Below are positions 58,608 to 64,000 of a stretch of DNA of 64,000 nucleotides, one piece after another (the stretch's first letter is position 1; each line of letters opens with the position of its first letter). The position numbers and the translations under genes are program-made. This stretch comes from Phaeoceros laevis (taxonomy: Eukaryota; Anthocerotophyta; Anthocerotopsida; Notothyladales). The stretch is taken from the NCBI GenBank assembly GCA_049999765.1, contig JBNGIQ010008328.1:1-64000 (forward strand). Direction: 5' to 3'. The notes below the pieces were generated by a model. The model ran no database searches. It saw only the letters and a program-made list of their open reading frames with translations, and was not told the DNA's origin.

Positions 58608-59602
58608 TCAGTCACGTTGGAGGCCTCTCAAAAGTTGTAACAAGGACAAGAACAGGTTGATGATGTCCAAATACAGCACAACCGAAGCCCAGATGTATTC
58701 GTCAATCGTGTAGCGCGTGATCAAGTTGTAGGTGTCGTAAACTATATATCCGGAGAATACTAAAGCCGACAGAGCTCCATATATGGTGTATGATAAAGGC
58801 CCCAGATTGGGCAAGAATATCTGCACAGCCCAGACAGCTGTCAGCACATGCACTTCTGATGTAAAATCACTGTAAAGGGGAGACCTCGGGTACATACCCT
58901 GATGATACCGAACATGATCAGAGCCAGGAGGCTAACGAACAAAATGGGACCCAAGAAGCTGAAATCGTAGCCTCTCCGTGAAGCCCAGTAAGTGTAAGAG
59001 GTTAGACCCACCACGATCACGGCTGTCAATAACAGCGCTTGAAAGACAATGGGTCCTACTCAACCACAGGTACAGGACGAGCTGTCAGAGGAATACAGGG
59101 CATGAACAGAAATAGAGCCCCAACCCTAGGTGAGACGCAGACCTGATTCAAAAGCACAAGTGAGGCCGACGGTCAAGCTGATTCCCACTGTGAAAAGCCC
59201 CAAAAGAACTAGGTTCAAAGGATGGCTCTGATGATAGTAGTAGAGGGGACATAGCACTGCACAGGTACAGCCGACGCACCATGAGATTCCAGAAATGACA
59301 CGCAAGAGCAGAAACGCTCTAACCAGAGTTCAGGAGCTGAACTTACTGAAGAGAGGGAAGAGGCCTACAGCTAGCACGACGAAGGGGTTCCTTATAAAAA
59401 ATTCCTGGATCGGGGTGTAGAAGACAACCATGGCTCCAACTATCGCCGTGAGAAGGAGCTGCGTGCTGAGAATGCCATACACCTTGCGGATGAACGCCCA
59501 TCTCAGTGTATTGTCGTCAGCTGAAATTCCTGGATAAAGAGCAGTCTGGCCATATCCACTTTCAAGGTCCCCATACCCCATCTTGCCCACGGATCCATAC
59601 AT
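58608..59602 (-). CDS. LIFEGUARD/BI-1-family (TMBIM) protein, 4 exons
   Basis: Exons 59602-59347, 59256-59143, 59055-58898 and 58820-58608 sum to 741 nt (246 aa), the usual LFG length. The N-terminus is Gly/Tyr-rich (MYGSVGKMGYGDLESGYG). Seven helices follow, including VYGILSTQLLLTAIVGAMVV, FVVLAVGLFPLF, LNLVLLGLFTVGISLTVGLT, VFQALLLTAVIVVGLTSYTY, FLGPILFVSLLALIMFGIIR and GALSALVFSGYIVYDTYNLI, with the conserved end DEYIWASVVLYLDIINLFLSLLQLLR. The family forms Ca2+-leak channels in ER, Golgi or tonoplast that restrain stress-induced cell death. The start is the ATG before MYGSV; the upstream extension opens with TTG. Confidence 0.92.
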
Positions 59603-60332
59603 GGTTGCGAAACAACTTGTGCTCGGGATCAAGTAGCCTTGCTGGATTCTGGTGCTGGTGTAGAGTATCTGAGATCAACTTCACACCAACTGGCCGTGAA
59701 CTGCAAAAGCGGTAAGGACTGTGGTCGGTCGGGGCAGAATTTGGAAGCGAGTTTTGGCGCCGCACCTTCCTGCCTGCGGCCTCGCGTCACAACCGTGGTT
59801 TCACTTATGACAAGACCACGCCAGTCGGGGCCCACCCTTAGCCGGTTCTATGCTGGGGTTACCGAGTAGGCGTGGTTGGAAGGAAGGAAGGGAGGGGGTT
59901 TTATGGTGATTGACTGGGTACTTGCGCACCACACGTGTGACAAATGAGTGCTGCACACTTCCCCCGAGTAAAGAATGGTGGTCTTTAGGGGTTCGCCTGC
60001 TGAGGTTTACCGGGACAGGGAGGGCTGGCCGCGCCCACCTACGTGGTTGCACAGCAACGAATGGTGGCTTACGCGCTTGCCACCTTCCCCTGCAGAGCTG
60101 ACGATGGCAGACAGTTGGCGCAAGTATCACTTCACGCGTTGCTTCCTGCATTCACTCCGTTTTCGTGTACCGTTTACTTTTATTAGTCCAGACTCCATAA
60201 GCCCATAAGCTTTATTAGCAGTTTAACTCTAACTGGAAGACTTGATTTTCACGTTTTGTGCTGGGTCTGCCAAACTTACAAGTAAAACCGGAGTATTAGG
60301 CGTCGCTGCCTGCGACATACTGCGGAGATGAC
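59603..60332. other. Divergent promoter region of LFG-like and PPR genes
   Basis: Holds the 5' UTR of the LFG-like gene and, from about 60080, sequence duplicated at 54880-55060. No exon is seen. Confidence 0.4.
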
Positions 60333-63300
60333 ATGTCGTTGCATGTCTTCAGCAAGTCAAACCTTGTCCATTGTGTTTGTAGCTGCAAGCAGGAGGGACA
60401 GCCCGCAGGAAGGAAGTTCATTCGCACTGCTGCATCCACGAGTATAGGTCTGAGTGTGTGCGGGGGCCGAGGTTGCATCGAACGGGTGAGCCTGAAGTCC
60501 GATTTGGAAACATGCAAAGATGACGGAAACGGGTATGGTTGGTGTGCAGACAGAGGCATTATCGCTCTTCACAAGGGAGATGGGTTCGGGCGGTCTGAAG
60601 AGAATTTACAGGTTGGAACCTGGATAAAACGTTGTGAAGTGGGGCAACTCTCTGCGGCTGTTGACGCGTTGGAGTTTCTGGTACTGCAGAAATCTTATGT
60701 TGACCACTCCGTATTTTACAGTCTTCTTAAGAAGTGCACACTACAGAGGGATCTGGTTCGGGGTAGTCGAGTGCATGCCCTTGTTGTCAAAATTGGTTAT
60801 GGATCCAATGCATTCTTGGCAAACCACATCATTTGTATGTATGCAGCACATGGGAGGTTACAGGAATCAATGCAGGTCTTTGCCAGGGTTTCCTTACCAG
60901 ACCGCTATATGTGGGCTTCCATAATACTGGCACATGCTCGACACGGACACCCTATGGAGGCTATATTTCTCTATCGACAGATGCGGAATGCTGATGTGAA
61001 TCCAAACAACCATATATTTGTGGCAGCACTTAAAGCATGTGCCGCTGCAGAGGACCTGTCTTCTGGCAGGGAGATACATTCCGATATTTTGCGCATAGCA
61101 GATGAGGTTAATGTGTTTGTGGGAAACTCCCTTGTAGATATGTATGCCAAGTGTGGGAGCTTGGATGATGCTCGCAAAGTGTTCGACAATATGCTAATCA
61201 GGGATGTGGTGACCTGGACTTCCATGATTGCAGGATATAGTCAGCATGGCCTCGGTCAAGAAGCCCTTGCACTGTATAAAAGCATGCAATTGAAGTGCAT
61301 CAGTCCAGCAAACCATGTAACGTTTGCGTGCCTTCTGCAGGCATGTGCAAGTGTTGGTGCCTTACATGAGGGGAAGATGCTCCATACTCAAATTCAGAAA
61401 AGAGGACTAGAAGCCAATGTGGTTGTTGGCACCTGCCTGGTGGACATGTATGCAAAATGTGGGAGCCTGCAGGATGCACGTCGATTATTCGATAATCTTC
61501 CCATAAAAAATGTTGTGACGTGGAATGCCATGATTGGAGGATATACTCAGCATGGGCTTGGTGAAGAAGCTCTCATTCTCTATGGCTGCATGGAACAGCT
61601 GGGCACGGTTCCAGCTGATGATGTCACATTTTTATGTCTCCTACAAGCTTGTGCTAGTTTAGGAGCTGTGCATCAGGGCGAAAAGCTTCATGCGCAGATC
61701 CGGGAGAAGGGACTGCAAGCTGATGTGGGTGTTGGCAACTGCCTGGTAAACATGTACGCAAAGTGTGGGAGTTTAGAAGATGCTCGTGCATTGTTTAACA
61801 ATTTGCCAAGAAAAGATGTGGTGACCTGGAATGCCATAATTGCGGGGTATGCTCAGCATGGGCATGGTCTAGAAGCCCTTGCGCTTTATGAAGAAATGCA
61901 ACAAGGGGGTGTTTTGGCAGATGCCGTCACATTTGTCTGCCTCGTGCAAGCATGTACTGCTGTTGGAGCTTGGCATCAGGGGCAACACCTTCATAAGCAG
62001 ATCAAGGAAAATGGACTTGAAGGTGATTTGTTTGTTGGGAACTGCCTAGTAGACATGTATGCAAAGTGTGGAAGCTTTGAGGACGCACGGAGGGTTTTTG
62101 ATGGTATGCCAGTTAGAGATAGTGTCACATGGAATGCCATGATCGGAGGCTATGCTCAGCATGGCCTAGGTGGGGAAGCCCTTGATCTATATGAACTCAT
62201 GCAAGAAGAGGGTATTAATGTAGCTGATGCTGTTACATTTGTATGCCTTCTGCAGGCCTGCAGCAGTGTTGCGAGACTGGAGATGGGGAAGGAAATTCAT
62301 GTAATAATCCTCAACCTGGGACTCTTGGCAAGTGATCCATTTGTGGCAAGCACTCTTATTGACATGTATGGAAAATGTGGAAGCATGGTTGATGCACAGC
62401 AGGTGTTTGATGCATTGGCCATGAGAGATGTTGTGACATGGAATGCATTGATTGCAGGATATGCTCACCACGGCGACAGTGAACTTGTCTTTCTTTTGTT
62501 CCAAAGGATGAGGCAGGAGGATATACAGCCAAACAGTTTGGTATTCCTTAGTCTTCTCACTGTCTGCAGTCACGTTGGTCTAGTGGACAAGGGCCAGCAG
62601 TACTTTGAGGCTTTAGAAATGGAATTCTGTATCACTCCGACCCTAGAACACTACAATTGCATGGTTGATCTTTTTGGCCGTGCCGGCCATCTGGACAAAG
62701 CACTGGAGGTGGTTAAAACCATGCCCTATGAGCCTGCTGGTGTAGTTTGGAGAAGTGTATTGGGTGCTTGTTTCAAGTGGTGCAATCTGGAAATCGGGAG
62801 ACTTGCATTTTTGTGTGCAGTGAAGCTGGACAAATATGATGCTGCAGCATACGTGTTGATGTCGAACATCTATGCTGGTGCTAACATGTTGGAAGAAGCA
62901 AGGCAGGTTCAGGCAAGAAGGGTGACGGCACGAGCATGGAAGAAAGCAGGACAAAGCTGGTGGACCAATGCTGCCGGAACCAGGCATATATTCCTTGCTG
63001 GAGACAAGGAACACCCTGACATGCACCAAATATACGTTGAGCTGGAAGGGCTTTTTTTGACAATGGAGGAGGAAGAGTGATGTTCTAATTGTGAGAGTGC
63101 GTGTTTTGGGGACCAGAAAAGCTATGGATAGCTGTGACCTTTGCCCGTTGACGGAAGGGTTCAGGTATGCCGCAAAAATGCGGTGTCGTGAGTCTCAAGG
63201 ATTGGTTCCCCATTTGGCTGCCGTTGTTGGAAGGGCACAAATCAACAACCACCACTGAGACACTACCGAGACTATCATGGTACAATTCATGAATATAGTT

Positions 63301-63590
63301 CAGCCGAGCACCCATTTAACTTGCTTTACTTGCTGACTGACTCTGCACTCTGCTTTTTTCCTGTTCTTGCAGAGACGTTTCCAGCAGAAACCTGACAGAT
63401 TTATCAGGTACCTGAGGCGTCGTTTACAACCATCTGACTTGTGGATCTCAGGATGGCTGTATTCTCACAACGGTTTGATTCAAAAATACAAATGATTTGG
63501 TGCAGGAGACTGACTTGCCCCAAAGAGTACAGAGTTGCTTGAGGACGGCTATTTTGGTGGGACAGGAAAAGCTGGTGAAAGCAATCTCAG
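60080..63590. repeat. Segmental duplication, copy 2 (with intact PPR gene)
   Basis: Counterpart of 54880-58000, carrying the intact PPR frame. Confidence 0.85.
60333..63080 (+). CDS. PLS-class PPR protein, no DYW, single exon
   Basis: 915 aa from ATG 60333. There is an N-terminal ~85 aa leader (MSLHVFSKSNLVHCVCSCKQ), perhaps partly targeting sequence, and no clear PDF motif. Six P-L-S triplets follow (SLVDMYAKCGSLDDARKVFD, KNVVTWNAMIGGYTQHGLGE, RDSVTWNAMIGGYAQHGLGG), then E1/E2 (PTLEHYNCMVDLFGRAGHLD, AGQSWWTNAAGTRHIFLAGD). It ends LEGLFLTMEEEE, in E+, before any deaminase motif. Unlike its paralogues it reads straight through the position where their phase-2 intron lies (SEENLQVGTW). It is the intact partner of the pseudogene at 55-57 kb. 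Predicted organellar RNA-binding protein. Confidence 0.88.
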   Translation: MSLHVFSKSNLVHCVCSCKQEGQPAGRKFIRTAASTSIGLSVCGGRGCIERVSLKSDLETCKDDGNGYGWCADRGIIALHKGDGFGRSEENLQVGTWIKRCEVGQLSAAVDALEFLVLQKSYVDHSVFYSLLKKCTLQRDLVRGSRVHALVVKIGYGSNAFLANHIICMYAAHGRLQESMQVFARVSLPDRYMWASIILAHARHGHPMEAIFLYRQMRNADVNPNNHIFVAALKACAAAEDLSSGREIHSDILRIADEVNVFVGNSLVDMYAKCGSLDDARKVFDNMLIRDVVTWTSMIAGYSQHGLGQEALALYKSMQLKCISPANHVTFACLLQACASVGALHEGKMLHTQIQKRGLEANVVVGTCLVDMYAKCGSLQDARRLFDNLPIKNVVTWNAMIGGYTQHGLGEEALILYGCMEQLGTVPADDVTFLCLLQACASLGAVHQGEKLHAQIREKGLQADVGVGNCLVNMYAKCGSLEDARALFNNLPRKDVVTWNAIIAGYAQHGHGLEALALYEEMQQGGVLADAVTFVCLVQACTAVGAWHQGQHLHKQIKENGLEGDLFVGNCLVDMYAKCGSFEDARRVFDGMPVRDSVTWNAMIGGYAQHGLGGEALDLYELMQEEGINVADAVTFVCLLQACSSVARLEMGKEIHVIILNLGLLASDPFVASTLIDMYGKCGSMVDAQQVFDALAMRDVVTWNALIAGYAHHGDSELVFLLFQRMRQEDIQPNSLVFLSLLTVCSHVGLVDKGQQYFEALEMEFCITPTLEHYNCMVDLFGRAGHLDKALEVVKTMPYEPAGVVWRSVLGACFKWCNLEIGRLAFLCAVKLDKYDAAAYVLMSNIYAGANMLEEARQVQARRVTARAWKKAGQSWWTNAAGTRHIFLAGDKEHPDMHQIYVELEGLFLTMEEEE

Positions 63591-63630
63591 AGAGGGTAAC
63601 TGTCTCAGGCAAGAAAAACAGCTGGGCGGG
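63081..63630. other. 3' region of the last PPR gene
   Basis: 3' UTR-like sequence shared with 57260-58000. A CTTGCAG|AGACG junction near 63372 suggests a 3' UTR intron acceptor. No coding exon is seen. Confidence 0.4.
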
Positions 63631-63825
63631 CAAATTTATACTTGGTCTACAGCATGTGAAGTGATGATACATGACAGAAATAGGTAGGGCTGGGCGTCGG
63701 CGATTTTCCATCTCCTGTCTGGGGTTTGACGGGTTTCAACCTCAGGAGATACACAAGGGCGGGCCAAAGAACGTTCTGCAATAGGAAAGTGCCAATGGAC
63801 AAATAGCCTCCCTGGCCCTCCCACC

Positions 63826-63977
63826 TTGGCTAGCGCATCAGAACCCTGGCTCCGAGCCGACTTCTCCCTGATCTCGTCGCAGTACGCAGGGTCGTATCCT
63901 CTGAAGTAGTTTTCCCAACGCAGCTGCATACCCATGCGAAAGTTGTGGCCGAAGGCATAAACACCCCTCCAAAACAA
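63826..63977 (-). CDS. Partial unrecognised gene at window edge
   Basis: Minus-strand frame entering from beyond the window: FWRGVYAFGHNFRMGMQLRW, ENYFRGYDPAYCDEIREKSA, then SQGSDALAK and a good donor (AAG|GTGGGA at about 63826). Aromatic- and Arg-rich, plausible conserved protein. The family is not recognised and the remaining exons lie outside the window or further downstream on the minus strand. Confidence 0.4.
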
Positions 63978-64000
63978 GGGCCCCGTCCCTTTCTGGACCG

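Overview
The window is nuclear DNA of a land plant. Genes are split by short GT-AG introns (about 60-350 bp, one GC-AG), and the families are plant ones: an F-box/WD40 protein, a CYP72-clan-like P450, an F-box protein of the At3g61730 type, an UNE2-like MFS carrier, a J20-like plastid J-protein, a GDPD4-like phosphodiesterase, TMEM87-like and LIFEGUARD-like membrane proteins, a chitinase-like CTL1 protein and a WAT1/UMAMIT carrier. The dense set of long PLS-class pentatricopeptide (PPR) genes suggests a seed-free plant with heavy organellar RNA editing (hornwort, lycophyte or fern rather than a typical moss or seed plant). This placement is inference.

Layout. 1-11.5 kb: F-box/WD40 (+), P450 (+), F-box (-), MFS carrier (+). 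12.2-19.2 kb: J-protein gene (-) whose 3' end is tandemly duplicated, GDPD (-), and an unrecognised minus-strand gene. 19.4-22.8 kb: repeat-rich block with two related minisatellite arrays, a palindromic ~40-bp array, tRNA-like tandem units, and two orphan exons of an unrecognised gene. 23.4-30.5 kb: small CX3C-rich protein (+), TMEM87-like gene (+, 5 exons), thioredoxin-like gene (+, 10 exons). 31-63 kb: PPR territory with five long PPR genes (31.8-34.4 -, 39.2-43.6 -, 44.3-47.4 -, 48.4-51.5 +, 60.3-63.1 +) and at least four decayed copies, interrupted by WAT1-like (+), CTL1-like (-) and LIFEGUARD-like (-) genes. A piggyBac-type MITE lies at 35.3 kb. Assembly gaps lie at 4475-4484, 22385-22394 and 36333-36432.

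The PPR genes are the main story. They are close paralogues with 5 to 11 P-L-S triplets. Only one keeps a DYW cytidine-deaminase domain; the others stop in E/E+, one by a visible frameshift. Several carry, ahead of the PPR array, a motif resembling the PDF motif of organellar single-stranded-DNA-binding (OSB) proteins, in two cases in a separate first exon joined by a phase-2 intron. Segmental duplication (54.9-58.0 versus 60.1-63.6 kb), relic fragments and an apparently insertion-split relic show an active birth-and-death locus. Exon boundaries were read by eye; sums divisible by three were checked wherever I list a full exon chain.
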